64,000 nucleotides of DNA from positions 620,001 through 684,000 of the forward strand of contig NZ_OZ245005.1 in NCBI RefSeq assembly GCF_965223525.1, given 5' to 3'. Below the pieces are notes generated by a model. The model worked only from the letters and a program-made list of their open reading frames with translations. It did no database searches and was not told where the DNA came from. The number at the start of each line of letters is the position of its first letter. Position 1 is the first letter of the stretch. This DNA comes from Leptofilum sp965223525 (GTDB lineage: Bacteria > Chloroflexota > Anaerolineae > Promineifilales > Promineifilaceae). This document shows, piece by piece, positions 1 to 9,069 of this stretch. The translations under genes were made by a program, and so were the position numbers.

Positions 1-1428
1 ACGGCCGTCCCCCCCCCCAGGCCACACCACAGCCCCCGTCGCACCTTCGCCCGTCTGTACCCAGCGGGCTTGCGGATCGTAGCCCAGGTTGCGAATGAGC
101 GAATCCCGGTCAATCGGTTCAAAAAAGGCTTCGGCCACAACAAGCTGCTCGGCAGGATGGGCCGCCATGTGCCAATGGCGGGCCACGTCTAGCAGAACCG
201 TTTGGTAATGGTTCAGTCGGGTGGTTTCTGCCTGCGCCCAGGTGACAAAACTATCTTGCACAGTGCGGTAGCTGTTAAAGATGAGCATCCCCAGCAGAAG
301 CGCAGCCAACGCCGGACGCACAATCGTTTGCCAGCTGGCTAATTTTTGCTGGCGAAGACGTTGGTAAACGGCCGTACCCGCCAGTGCAGGCAGTAAATAA
401 ACCACAGGCAACGCCCCCACCAGCCGCACCGTGCTAGGTGCCTGCGGCGTCACCGCGCTGGGAATTAGCCCCACGCCCAGCCAAATGAGCACAAAGGCAT
501 AGCGGGGTTGCCGCCAGCGCCACAGGACAATGCACAAACCAGCGTAGAAGAATACGGCCGTCCCCCAATCAAACAGCGGGCGGCCGGGCAAGCTGTACGT
601 CCAGCGCGGATCGCCTGTAAAGCTGAACACGCCCAGCGTCTGCACGGTGGTTTGCCAAATGGGTTGGAAATCCCCGTTTTGCAATGCCTCTAGAGGCCCC
701 AGCAGCTGATCAACGCGCTGCTGCAGGGTGGGGTCTGCCCGCAGTGTGAGAAACAGGGGCAACGCTACCAGCAGCGATACGCCCAACGTTAATAAAGCGG
801 CTTTTATCTGCTCGTTGCGCCATTCCGTGTGCTTCTGCGCCAGGAAAAAGTAGACGGCTAGCAGTACAGGAATAGCAAAAACCACCCGCGCCCCCGTGTA
901 GCTGTAGACGCTCAAGCCTAGAAAGAGTCCTGCCAGCCACGGCCGTTTCGGCCAAAACCAGGCAAAAACCAGCAGCAGCACCGGCTCTAAAATGGGGCGG
1001 ATTCCTACGCGGCTAAACACAATTGGCCACCAGCTAATGGCCAAACCGATGCCCGTGAGAACGGCCGTACCCACCCCAAACGCTCGCTTTGCCCAACGCA
1101 GCGTTAGCGCCACCAGCAGCAGCCCCAGCGTCACCGCAGGCAGCCGTATCGAAAGCACATTGTCGCCCAACAACAGTTGAAATGGCACAGAAAAGTAATG
1201 GTAAAGTGGCTCATGCCCAAAGCCTTCGCGGAAAAAGAGCGCGTGGGTGCCACCGCGAATAAATTGCACGATGTCGGCGTTTAGCACTTCATCCTGCGCC
1301 AGCCCTGGCGGCACGTCGTGCAGCAAAATAAGGCGGAAAGTGGCAGCAATGAGGAGGACTGCCGTTCCCCACCATACAAATCGCCTCTTTTCCGTGGAAC
1401 TCTGTGTTCCTGTTCTAACGAAGGTCAT
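1..1428 (-). CDS. PMT/GT39-like membrane glycosyltransferase (3' end outside window)
   Basis: The reading frame stays open from an ATG at 1428 to the window edge, giving 476 visible codons, so it is truncated by the window and not broken. After a short basic N-terminus (MTFVRTG) comes a first membrane segment and then a loop with the acidic pair AQDEVLNAD. This layout is typical of polyprenol-phosphate-sugar dependent glycosyltransferases (PMT/ArnT superfamily), in which the first loop carries the catalytic acid. Many further membrane helices follow, with a soluble segment beginning near the edge. The start overlaps the stop of the upstream gene by 14 bp, indicating translational coupling. 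The sugar and acceptor cannot be told from sequence. Confidence 0.8.
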   Translation of the reverse strand, partial: MTFVRTGTQSSTEKRRFVWWGTAVLLIAATFRLILLHDVPPGLAQDEVLNADIVQFIRGGTHALFFREGFGHEPLYHYFSVPFQLLLGDNVLSIRLPAVTLGLLLVALTLRWAKRAFGVGTAVLTGIGLAISWWPIVFSRVGIRPILEPVLLLVFAWFWPKRPWLAGLFLGLSVYSYTGARVVFAIPVLLAVYFFLAQKHTEWRNEQIKAALLTLGVSLLVALPLFLTLRADPTLQQRVDQLLGPLEALQNGDFQPIWQTTVQTLGVFSFTGDPRWTYSLPGRPLFDWGTAVFFYAGLCIVLWRWRQPRYAFVLIWLGVGLIPSAVTPQAPSTVRLVGALPVVYLLPALAGTAVYQRLRQQKLASWQTIVRPALAALLLGMLIFNSYRTVQDSFVTWAQAETTRLNHYQTVLLDVARHWHMAAHPAEQLVVAEAFFEPIDRDSLIRNLGYDPQARWVQTGEGATGAVVWPGGGDGR

Positions 1429-3130
1429 AAATGTAAATCGAATACCCAATTCGGTCAGTTGGTTCCTGAGTGCGGAACCAAGCGTAGACGTGCCGTGCCT
1501 CCCAGTGGCTCTCCCACAAGCTGCTGGCACTGATAGCGTACAATCCTGGCTCTGGTGCCTCTACGTCAAACGGTGGATTGTTCCACAAGCTTAAAAATTC
1601 GGCGCGGGGGAAGCCCGGCAGCGGTTCAAACTGCATTCCGTAATAAGCCGGATCACCAATGCCAAACCAGCCCAATCGAACCGAATCTTCGCCATTTTCA
1701 GCGAGCCAGTTCTGCAATCGCAGCAAATCCTGACCCCAATCGTTGCTGCTATCTGCCAAAATGGCCGCGCCATTGGCTGGGCCGTCTGCGGCCAGGTTGA
1801 AGTAGCTCAAATAGTGCGGATGAATGAACAAGCTGGGCAGCAAGATGCCGCCCGCCAAAATCATAGAAATTGCCAAGCTGTGGCCGGTGTCCTCACCGTG
1901 CCACGACTTGCCCTTACCCTGAACTTCCCCGGCAAAGAGAGTAGGCAACCCACTCACCCCCACGATGATCAGCGGCAAAATGGGCAGCAGATGCCGGTAG
2001 CCAATGTTGATATTGCTGATCACGCTAACGCCAAAGTACAGAGCAGCCGGGATGAGGAGATAGAGCAGTTTGGGACGGCTGGACGGCCGTTTCCATCCCA
2101 GCCAGACCAACCCCAACAACCCAACCAGCAAAACCAGCGGCGTCTTCACCAAAAAGGCCACCGGGAAAAAGAGCAAAAAGCCCTCGGTCGTCGTCTCACC
2201 TAGCAAAAACGCTGCCCGCCCGCCCCGGCTCACGTTCACAATCTGGTCAATCCCCGCCCAAAAGGTGGGCATCGGCCCGCTAAATTCATTCAAGCCAGCC
2301 AACACCTCCGACGGAAAGCGAAACGCCCCCCACTCAAAGCCAAAAATCACCCACACCACTACGATTGAGATCAAACCGGCTACGCCAAGCTGCGTTAATC
2401 GCCTGAAAACCCCTCTGCGCCTTTGCGCCTTTGCGTTAAAAATTGGGAATAAACTCATTACCAGCAAAATTGGCACAAAAACCAACATGGAGAGCTTACT
2501 GCCAAAAGCCAGCCCCAGCCCCACACCTGCCGCCAGCAGTCGCCGCCAGTCCCAGCCCGGCACCGCCCACATGCGCCACACCAGCAGCAGTGCCAACGTG
2601 ATGAACAACGCGCCACCCAAATCTGTAGTAACGAGACGGCCGTTTGCCAAAATATTCGGTTCAAACAACAGCAAGAAAAAGGCCAGGTAGCCAGACGGCC
2701 GCCCCCAAAATTCACGCGCAAAATGGAAGCCCACCAGCGCCAGCCCCAACGTCAAAAACACGATTGGCAGCCGCCCTAAAAAGATCATGCGCGTCACGTC
2801 CTGGTTGGCGTGCCACAAAAATTGATCAGCAAAGACGTACCAATAGACATCTGGCGGTTGCAAATCTGTCCAGCTTGGATGGTCTAGCGGCAGTTGCAAA
2901 TCGGGCAGGAGCAGCAGCGGCAAAGCGCTAAGGCTGTTCACCAGCGGTGGATGCTCCAGGCTCAGTCGCGGATCGCCCGTCTTTACAAACGCCGCCCCCC
3001 GCGCCAGATGATTTTGCTCATCCATCGTGGGGCTGTCGTGCACCATGCTGTTCAGTGCTAAAAAGAAAAAGAGCCAAACGGCCGTAACCACCAGCACCAA
3101 ACGCCCCAACTTCTTTTCCAAAAATTTCAT
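1415..3130 (-). CDS. PMT-family membrane glycosyltransferase
   Basis: A 571-residue multi-spanning protein. I chose the ATG at 3130 (MKFLEKKLGR) because the open frame upstream of it is hydrophilic, low in conservation signal and runs into the divergent gene. Helix 1 is followed by MDEQNHLARG and LEHPPLVNSL, the acidic-plus-HPP loop of PMT/ArnT-type transferases that use lipid-linked sugars. The C-terminal soluble region includes SSNDWGQDLLRLQNW and GWFGIGDPAYYG, seen in this group in Chloroflexota. In the middle (bases 2411-2437) the peptide NAKAQRRRG is encoded by a dispersed repeat inserted in frame. It is coupled to the next glycosyltransferase and divergent from the flippase-like gene at 3186. 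Confidence 0.85.
   Translation of the reverse strand: MKFLEKKLGRLVLVVTAVWLFFFLALNSMVHDSPTMDEQNHLARGAAFVKTGDPRLSLEHPPLVNSLSALPLLLLPDLQLPLDHPSWTDLQPPDVYWYVFADQFLWHANQDVTRMIFLGRLPIVFLTLGLALVGFHFAREFWGRPSGYLAFFLLLFEPNILANGRLVTTDLGGALFITLALLLVWRMWAVPGWDWRRLLAAGVGLGLAFGSKLSMLVFVPILLVMSLFPIFNAKAQRRRGVFRRLTQLGVAGLISIVVVWVIFGFEWGAFRFPSEVLAGLNEFSGPMPTFWAGIDQIVNVSRGGRAAFLLGETTTEGFLLFFPVAFLVKTPLVLLVGLLGLVWLGWKRPSSRPKLLYLLIPAALYFGVSVISNINIGYRHLLPILPLIIVGVSGLPTLFAGEVQGKGKSWHGEDTGHSLAISMILAGGILLPSLFIHPHYLSYFNLAADGPANGAAILADSSNDWGQDLLRLQNWLAENGEDSVRLGWFGIGDPAYYGMQFEPLPGFPRAEFLSLWNNPPFDVEAPEPGLYAISASSLWESHWEARHVYAWFRTQEPTDRIGYSIYIYDLR
2411..2437. repeat. Dispersed CTTTGCG-type repeat inside a CDS
   Basis: The segment holds near-tandem CTCTGCGC / CTTTGCGC / CTTTGCG units. 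Read on the minus strand in frame it encodes NAKAQRRRG, a peptide often seen where this repeat class enters bacterial coding regions. It does not break the glycosyltransferase frame. Confidence 0.65.
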
Positions 3131-3185
3131 AGCTGGCTGATTATAAGAGATGGCAACACGGGGGCAAAACAGATAGAATTTCGTG

Positions 3186-4124
3186 ATGCGAAAACATCTC
3201 GGCACCATCCTCAAAATCGGCATCACGCTGCTGGCACTGCTGTACGTTTCTACCCGAGTTGATTTTGCGGATATTGGCCAGCGGCTGCTGCAAGCCAAGC
3301 TGGGCTGGGTGTTGGTGGGCTTTGTGTTGGTAAACAGCAGCCTGGTGGTGCGGGCTTTTCGCTGGCTGCTGCTGCTGCGCGGCATTGGTGCGCCCATCGA
3401 GTTTCGTCGGCTGGTGTCGCTTTATTTCGCGGCCAACTTCTTTAACTCCGTGCTGCCATCTGGCTTTAGCGGCGACGTGGTGCGCGCTGTGGAAGCGGCC
3501 CAGGACGTTCCCGCAGAAACGGCCGCAGGCACTGTCCTCGTAGATCGCGCCACTGGGCTACTGGCACTGTTCATGATTGGATTGGCCGCGCTGCCGTTCC
3601 GTCCAGACAATTTCCCTCAGACTTTGCTTTGGCAAACAACGGCCGTTTGCCTCATTGGCCTCATTGGTGGGTTTGCAGTGCTAGAGGGGCGACTCGTACA
3701 CACGTTTGGCCGCTGGGTGCCAGCCAGGCTGCAGCCCATCTGGGCAAAAGTGGCGGGGGTGATTACGGCCGTACAAGCCTGTGGCTGGACGGCCGTTTGG
3801 CAAGCTATCGGCGTCTCTATTATCTTTAATTTGATGCAGATTAGCTGGTTTGCAACGGCGGGGCTGGCGCTAGGATACAGTGTGCCATTCAGTCATTACT
3901 TTTTGGTAACGCCATTCCTCTCTATTGCCATCTTGCTCCCCTCCATTGGCGGATTGGGCATCCGTGAGAGCCTAGCACCTGCGCTTTTTGCCAGCGCGGG
4001 ACTGGTTGATGAACAGGCCGTTGCCCTCACGCTGCTCGTCTTCGCCATCGAGCGGCTCTCTGGCTTCCTCGGCGCGCCCATCTACATCTTGGACACTTTG
4101 CGCCGGAGTAGAAAACGGCCGTAA
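3186..4124 (+). CDS. Lysylphosphatidylglycerol synthase TM region/UPF0104 (AglD-like) membrane protein
   Basis: A 312-residue integral membrane protein of the flippase-like domain family (UPF0104, related to the N-terminal half of MprF and to AglD). Seen in sequence: the family-typical early stretch NSSLVVRAFRWLLLLRG, then NFFNSVLPSGFSGDVVRA (the LPSGxGGDVVR signature), a repeated helical core, and a late GGLGIRE motif. The start could also be the GTG three bases earlier, and no strong Shine-Dalgarno is visible. It is divergent from the PMT genes with a 55-bp gap. Such proteins often serve glycolipid or polyprenol-linked sugar handling, so a shared pathway with the neighbouring glycosyltransferases is plausible but inferred. 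Confidence 0.8.
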   Translation: MRKHLGTILKIGITLLALLYVSTRVDFADIGQRLLQAKLGWVLVGFVLVNSSLVVRAFRWLLLLRGIGAPIEFRRLVSLYFAANFFNSVLPSGFSGDVVRAVEAAQDVPAETAAGTVLVDRATGLLALFMIGLAALPFRPDNFPQTLLWQTTAVCLIGLIGGFAVLEGRLVHTFGRWVPARLQPIWAKVAGVITAVQACGWTAVWQAIGVSIIFNLMQISWFATAGLALGYSVPFSHYFLVTPFLSIAILLPSIGGLGIRESLAPALFASAGLVDEQAVALTLLVFAIERLSGFLGAPIYILDTLRRSRKRP

Positions 4125-4434
4125 CTGCCAAGTTTAAAATTTTCTCCTCCCAGTTGACAAAAAGTACCCTTTCAGCTTAAATTTAACCGATCCGTGTCTG
4201 ATCATCATCTGCTTTGAATCAAAAAAAGGCGCATCTAACTTGGGAGAGATTGGTGCAAGTGAGATAAGTTGTTCATCTTTGCTGCTTCATCGTGCCATAT
4301 GAAGCCAGAGAAAGAGGAGAATTGCCATTTCCCAAGTTAAAGCAATATAGCCCAACCTCATCCCAAAGTGGAGCTTCACAGCTTCAAACTTTGCCTGTCC
4401 AAATCAAATCATCGAAGAAAGAATGGAGTAAACA
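4125..4434. other. Intergenic region, 310 bp, no gene
   Basis: No coding frame with support is visible. The only notable element is a weak promoter-like pair: TTGACA at 4154 and TTAAAT at 4177, spacer 17. This would leave a long 5' leader before the secreted-protein gene. Confidence 0.6.
4154..4182 (+). promoter_or_regulatory. Putative sigma70 promoter
   Basis: A perfect -35 TTGACA is followed after 17 bp by TTAAAT, which matches the -10 consensus at four of six positions. It would drive the gene starting at 4435 with a leader of about 245 nt. Confidence 0.35.
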
Positions 4435-5721
4435 ATGCAAAAACATCTCAAACCAACAATCATACTGCTGCTTACAGGGTTTTTGGGGCTTGTTGTTTTA
4501 AGCTTCTGGCAAGTTAATTTTGCCAGTGCCGATGGCGACCCTAATGCAACACGGCCGTCTGGGAACCAAATTGTGACCCAATTGACCCTGGACGTCTCCT
4601 GTGAAAGCGGAAGCCTCACCGTAGAAAACCTCTCCGACGTAGCTGGCGAAGAAGCGATTCGGATAATCGTACTTGGCCAATACTTCATCATCACAGTGCC
4701 CCTAGAAGCGTTCGAGACAGTAGTTATTCCGCTAGATTACGTCGCTTTGGGTATATCCTTTCCGTTAACAGATACCATTCGCATTGGGGCGCAATCCAAT
4801 GATATGAAAGTCACTGGCGAGCTAGGCCCGTGCGATGGCCCGCCGCCAACACCTACCAGCACGCCAACAAATACGGTTGTGCCACCAACGCCAACCAACA
4901 CACCAACTAACACCCCAGTGCCACCAACCAGCACGGCAACCAACACGCCTCCACCATCAACAACGCCAACCAATACACCAGTGCCACCAACACCTACCAA
5001 CACACCAACCAATACACCAGTGCCACCAACGCCAACCAATACACCGATTCCGCCAACACCAACCATTCCAGCAGAACCCTGCCTGGCACTTTCCAAAACG
5101 CTAGATGGGCCATTCCGCACATCGGATGATCTGTTCTTGTCTGACGCCATCATTCCAGTAGCGGTACAGGGCGAAAACAACGGGGATGAAGAAAATCTCT
5201 TCTACTTCTTGGTGACCATCGAAGTTGAAAACTGTGGCGGTACGGAATTGACAAATGTTGTTGTGGAAGACACGTTTAGCAACGAAGCACAACCATTTGA
5301 GACGGACGATCCAGGCAATGTTGTCATCGTGCCAAATCCTGATCCGTTCGATGGCATGGTGAAAGAGACACTCACTTGGACCGTTGGCTCCATTGCAATT
5401 GGTAATACGGCCACGCTAAATGTTTTGGTTGGCACTGAGTTCAACCCGGCTGGCTTGTTAGAACCCACTAGCTTTGGCCAATCAGTCTTCTTCAATGGTC
5501 AAGACGATGGCACAGGCAGTGCATCCGTCACGGCCGATGGTGGGCTGAGTGCCTCAGTCGGTGCTATGCAAATTACCTTCGGGGATGAAATTAGCTGTGT
5601 AGGTTCAGAAGGTGAATGGGATTCACTCGTGTTTACCTCTGGACCAAATGTTAGCAACCATGACAAATGTGCAGAGGTTGTTACAGGTCTGCCCATTTTG
5701 TTCACGGCAACAGCCCCGTAA
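4435..5721 (+). CDS. Secreted protein with Thr/Pro linker and DUF11-like domain
   Basis: 428 residues. An N-terminal signal peptide is visible (basic MQKHLK, hydrophobic core to about residue 27, cleavage near ASADGD). Residues about 30-135 form a small beta-rich domain. Residues about 138-212 are an NTPTNTPVPPTP-type low-complexity linker, common in secreted Chloroflexota proteins and a probable glycosylation or extended spacer region. The C-terminal 215 residues contain VTIEVENCGGTELTNVVVEDTF and LTWTVGSIAIGNTATLNV. These are the hallmarks of DUF11/conserved-repeat surface domains, whose job is usually adhesive or structural. A terminator follows directly. The function is unknown beyond surface location. 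Confidence 0.8.
   Translation: MQKHLKPTIILLLTGFLGLVVLSFWQVNFASADGDPNATRPSGNQIVTQLTLDVSCESGSLTVENLSDVAGEEAIRIIVLGQYFIITVPLEAFETVVIPLDYVALGISFPLTDTIRIGAQSNDMKVTGELGPCDGPPPTPTSTPTNTVVPPTPTNTPTNTPVPPTSTATNTPPPSTTPTNTPVPPTPTNTPTNTPVPPTPTNTPIPPTPTIPAEPCLALSKTLDGPFRTSDDLFLSDAIIPVAVQGENNGDEENLFYFLVTIEVENCGGTELTNVVVEDTFSNEAQPFETDDPGNVVIVPNPDPFDGMVKETLTWTVGSIAIGNTATLNVLVGTEFNPAGLLEPTSFGQSVFFNGQDDGTGSASVTADGGLSASVGAMQITFGDEISCVGSEGEWDSLVFTSGPNVSNHDKCAEVVTGLPILFTATAP
4850..5073 (+). repeat. In-frame CCAACN-type minisatellite encoding the Thr/Pro linker
   Basis: Imperfect repeats of ACNCCAACNAA and CCACCAACN units encode alternating TNTP and VPPTP blocks. Copy number in such tracts is expected to vary between strains through slippage. 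Confidence 0.8.
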
Positions 5722-5757
5722 AGTCTAAACCTGGCTATCGCCTAGCCAGATATAGAT

Positions 5758-5795
5758 AAAAAAGCCCTGTGAGATTTGCATCCCACAGGGCTTTT
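5758..5795. terminator. Bidirectional intrinsic terminator
   Basis: An AAAAGCCCTGTG stem pairs with CACAGGGCTTTT, flanked by A and T runs on both sides. It lies between the converging secreted-protein gene and moeA, so it can stop transcription from both directions. Confidence 0.85.
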
Positions 5796-5831
5796 GATTT
5801 GGTTTGTCTGCGGAACGCCGGAGCAGATAAG

Positions 5832-7139
5832 CTAGAAGAGGCGAACTTCCACCCAATCCCCAGCCAGCAGCCCTCCTTTGTTGAGCGGTACTTTGATCAA
5901 CCCATCGGCGTTGACGAGGGTGTAGATAAGGTTACTTTTGCCAAAAACCGGGGTGGCCAGCAAACCTTCAGGCCCGTCTTCCAAACGGGCAGGCACATAA
6001 TCTTCACGACCACTTTCGCTGGCAATATTTTGGCCCAGCTGCGCCCATACCAGTCCCCGGCGCAGCATCTTTTTGACGCCCTGCAAATGGTAAATGGCTG
6101 GTACGCCGAACATATCAAACTGTACCATCGCCGAGACGGGGTTGCCAGGCAGCCCTAGCACGGGCTTGCCAGCCACCACACCCACAATCGTTGGTTTGCC
6201 GGGGCGGGTAGCTACGCCGTGCAGCAGTACGCCGGGGCTGCCCAGGCGGTCAATTACCTGCACGGTCATATCGCGCACGCTTACGGAGGAACCCGCAGAC
6301 ATGACAAGCATGTCGCAAGTGGCTAACAAATTGGCAGCGGCCGTTTCCAACGCGACAAAATCATCGGGAATAATGCCACCCAGCACAGGCACGCCACTAG
6401 CCTGCTCAACCAATCCAGCCACCGTGTAGCTGTTGATGTCCCGAATTTGCCCTGGTCGAGCGGTTTGCTCTGGCTGAATCACCTCATCTCCCGTGGCTAA
6501 AATGCCCACGCGCGGGCGGCGCGCAACGTCTACCGATACAATCCCCAACGCAAGCAACCCACCCAAATCCTGCGGCCGCAAAATATGTCCGGCAGGCAAA
6601 ATTTCTGCGTCCAACTGCACATCTTCACCCACCTGAAGCACATTCTGCCCCACGGCCACCGATTTAAGCACCTCAATCTCAAAGGGAAATATTTCATGCT
6701 GAAATTCAGGAGATTGGAGATTAGAGATTGGAGACTGTCCACTGCTTACTGATAACTGATTACTGACCATCTGCGTGTGCTCAATCTGGACCACAGCATT
6801 GGCCGTTTCGGGGATCATGCCGCCAGTGTGTACGATGGCTGCTTGCCCAACACCAAGCGCGACGTCGGCGGGTTGGCCCATTGGCACTTCGCCCACCACC
6901 TGCAAAAAGGCGGGTAAACTTTCTGACGCGCCAAAGGTGTCGGCGGCGCGGACGGCATAGCCATCCATCGTGCTGCGGCGAAATTGGGGCAAGGCGTGTG
7001 GGGCGGTAACGGCCGTTGCCAACACGCGACCATTGACTTTATCTGTGGGCAGGGTTTCTGGGGTAAGGACGGCCGTTAAATGCTCAAACAACAGCGCACG
7101 AGCCTCATCAGGTGGAAGTACATTAAAAAATTCAGGCAT
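5832..7139 (-). CDS. moeA: Molybdopterin molybdotransferase MoeA
   Basis: 435 residues, cytoplasmic. It inserts molybdate into adenylylated molybdopterin in the last step of molybdenum cofactor synthesis. Seen in order: STMDGYAVRA near residue 57, a beta-rich domain, LATGDEV, the MoCF-binding core with SAGSSVSVRDM (in place of the usual GG-SVG) and a C-terminal GLPGNPVSAMVQFD followed by the domain IV barrel. Residues about 124-147 (SNQLSVSSGQ...NLQSPEF) have no counterpart in the family and are encoded by a heptad dispersed repeat inserted in frame. This explains a length some 25 residues above normal. The gene fits the nearby molybdoenzyme, TorD chaperone and ModA. Confidence 0.93.
   Translation of the reverse strand: MPEFFNVLPPDEARALLFEHLTAVLTPETLPTDKVNGRVLATAVTAPHALPQFRRSTMDGYAVRAADTFGASESLPAFLQVVGEVPMGQPADVALGVGQAAIVHTGGMIPETANAVVQIEHTQMVSNQLSVSSGQSPISNLQSPEFQHEIFPFEIEVLKSVAVGQNVLQVGEDVQLDAEILPAGHILRPQDLGGLLALGIVSVDVARRPRVGILATGDEVIQPEQTARPGQIRDINSYTVAGLVEQASGVPVLGGIIPDDFVALETAAANLLATCDMLVMSAGSSVSVRDMTVQVIDRLGSPGVLLHGVATRPGKPTIVGVVAGKPVLGLPGNPVSAMVQFDMFGVPAIYHLQGVKKMLRRGLVWAQLGQNIASESGREDYVPARLEDGPEGLLATPVFGKSNLIYTLVNADGLIKVPLNKGGLLAGDWVEVRLF
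6709..6768. repeat. Heptad dispersed repeat inserted in moeA
   Basis: Successive 7-mers GAGATTG, GAGATTA, GAGATTG, GAGACTG and then CTTACTG, ATAACTG, ATTACTG run through the CDS without a stop. Three heptads equal seven codons, so such arrays can grow while keeping the frame. Confidence 0.8.
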
Positions 7140-7177
7140 GTGCCCAAGTGTATCAAACTGTTGGATGGTGGCTAGGA

Positions 7178-8947
7178 TTAGCGACTGGCAACGACGCCAA
7201 TCGCCTTCATCGCGTCGTGGGTGGTGAGATGAACAAACTGCTCACCAAGATGCGTGACAAAGCCAATAGCCCGCAGCCTGTCTAGCACAGGACCCTTGAT
7301 AGCCGCTAGATGAAGCTGCACCCCGGCATCCTTGAGCTGGTGCAGCAGCGATTCTAACGTTTCTAAGGCGCTGGCATCAATGAAATTAACGGCCGTACCA
7401 ATCAACACAAAATGATCCATCTCCGGCTGATCAGCAACGAGCCCCAGCATCGTATCCTCTAAGAATTTACTGTTGGCAAAATAGAGGCTTTCATCAATAC
7501 GTACGGCCACCACGTTAGGCCAACAGGTCACACGATGGCGCAGCACGTTACGGTAAATCTCGCTCTCGCCCAACCGCCCCACAACAGCAACATGTGGCCG
7601 ACTGCTGCGCCAGATGAACAGTAGCATCGCCACCCCCACGCCAATCAGGATGCCATTTTCTACGCCCAACGCCAGCACCGCAACAAAAGTCACCATAAAT
7701 GACGCCCCATCTGCCTTGTTGTACCGCCAAACGTGCCGGAATGTTTTCACATCCACCAACCCAGCCACCGCCACCATCACAATAGCGGCAAGCACCGCAC
7801 GCGGCAAAAAGTAAAATACGGGGGTGAGGAAAATGACGGTGAGGGCAACGAGTACGGCCGTAATAATCGAAGCCAGCCCACTATTCGCCCCGGCATCAAA
7901 ATTAACCACCGAGCGACTAAATCCACCCGTCACCGGATAGCCGCCAGTAAGCATCGCCCCCAAATTGGCCACACCCAACGCCAAAAGCTCCTGATTTGCC
8001 CCCACTTTTTGCCGCCGCTTGCTGGCCAACGACTTCGCCACGGCGATGCTCTCCATGTACCCCACAAAGCTAATCACCAGTGCCGTGGGCAAAAGCTGCT
8101 GCCACAATGCCAAATCCACCGCAGGTAGGGTCAGCGGTGGCAAACCTGCAGGCACATTCCCTACAATGGCTACCCCCGCCTGCTCGTCCAGCCGCAAGCC
8201 CCACACCAGCACCGTTCCCAGCACCACAATCACCAGTGGGGCTGCTTTGGTAATGGGCAGCACCCAGCTCGATGGCATGCCCAATCGCGTGAGCTGCTTG
8301 TCCAGCCCCACCTTAAAGTAAAGCAGGATGAGAATGCCCCCACCCCCCAACGCCAGGGTAATGAGATTGGTTTCTGTGATGTGAACGGTCATATACGCCA
8401 ACAACTCAAAAAATTCCAAACGAGGTATCGAGATGCCTAGCAAATGCTTAAGCTGGCTAAAGCCAATCACTAATGCCGCCGCGCTGGTAAAGCCAGCCAG
8501 CACCGGATGGCTTAAAAAATTCACCAAAAAGCCCAACCGCACCAGCCCCATCACCAGTTGGATAACGCCCACCAACAAAGCCAATACAATCGCCAATTGC
8601 ACATAAGCCGCGCTGCCAGCCTCTGCCAGCGGCGCAATGCCTGAAGCTACCAGCAACGACACAATGGCCACTGGCCCCACCGCCAATGCCCGACTGCTGC
8701 CCAAAACACCATAAATAATGAGTGGCACGATGCTGGCATACAGTCCAACTTCTGGCGGCAAGCCAGCCAAAAGGGCATATGCCATCCCCTGCGGCACCAA
8801 CATTACCGCCACAATAAAACCTGCCAGCACATCCCCCACCAACTGCTCACGAGGATAATTTTGCAACCAATGATTTGCCGGCAGCAGGCGGCGCATACGG
8901 TTTGGAAATGGTTTAGATACCAATAATTGTTCCTGGGATTTTGTCAT
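7178..8947 (-). CDS. SulP family anion (sulfate) transporter with STAS domain
   Basis: 589 residues. The SLC26/SulP core of about 12-14 membrane helices starts near residue 25 with the family signature DVLAGFIVAVMLVPQGMAYALLAGLPPEVGLYAS (about residues 38-71). A C-terminal cytoplasmic STAS domain occupies about residues 440-580, with VAVRIDESLYFANSKF and NFIDASALETLESL. SulP proteins move sulfate, bicarbonate or other anions, and direction is not fixed by sequence. Located downstream of a rhodanese gene and next to a sulfur-oxidation cluster, sulfate is the natural candidate, either as import or as removal of oxidation product. Confidence 0.9.
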   Translation of the reverse strand: MTKSQEQLLVSKPFPNRMRRLLPANHWLQNYPREQLVGDVLAGFIVAVMLVPQGMAYALLAGLPPEVGLYASIVPLIIYGVLGSSRALAVGPVAIVSLLVASGIAPLAEAGSAAYVQLAIVLALLVGVIQLVMGLVRLGFLVNFLSHPVLAGFTSAAALVIGFSQLKHLLGISIPRLEFFELLAYMTVHITETNLITLALGGGGILILLYFKVGLDKQLTRLGMPSSWVLPITKAAPLVIVVLGTVLVWGLRLDEQAGVAIVGNVPAGLPPLTLPAVDLALWQQLLPTALVISFVGYMESIAVAKSLASKRRQKVGANQELLALGVANLGAMLTGGYPVTGGFSRSVVNFDAGANSGLASIITAVLVALTVIFLTPVFYFLPRAVLAAIVMVAVAGLVDVKTFRHVWRYNKADGASFMVTFVAVLALGVENGILIGVGVAMLLFIWRSSRPHVAVVGRLGESEIYRNVLRHRVTCWPNVVAVRIDESLYFANSKFLEDTMLGLVADQPEMDHFVLIGTAVNFIDASALETLESLLHQLKDAGVQLHLAAIKGPVLDRLRAIGFVTHLGEQFVHLTTHDAMKAIGVVASR

Positions 8948-8977
8948 GGCTCTTTCAGAGGGCTAGAAAACAAAACA

Positions 8978-9022
8978 CGGACAAACGCGGAACGCTAAAA
9001 TTGCGTTTTCGACGTTTGTCCG
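8978..9022. repeat. Inverted repeat between rhodanese and SulP genes
   Basis: CGGACAAACG pairs with CGTTTGTCCG, and an inner AACGC/GCGTT pair extends the fold. It lies in the 122-bp gap and could attenuate read-through from the rhodanese gene into the transporter. No T run is attached, so a dispersed repeat is equally possible. Confidence 0.5.
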
Positions 9023-9069
9023 CATCCTAAATTTTCACAGGTTTGCGACACAGCCTAACGAGGCATCTT

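Noticed and set aside
3131..3397. N-terminal extension of the 1415-3130 glycosyltransferase
   Set aside because: It overlaps the divergent flippase-like gene and is not hydrophobic or conserved in pattern; MKFLEKKLGR followed by a helix is the natural start.
4850..5073. CRISPR-like repeat array
   Set aside because: Repeats are short, without unique spacers, and encode the Thr/Pro linker in frame.
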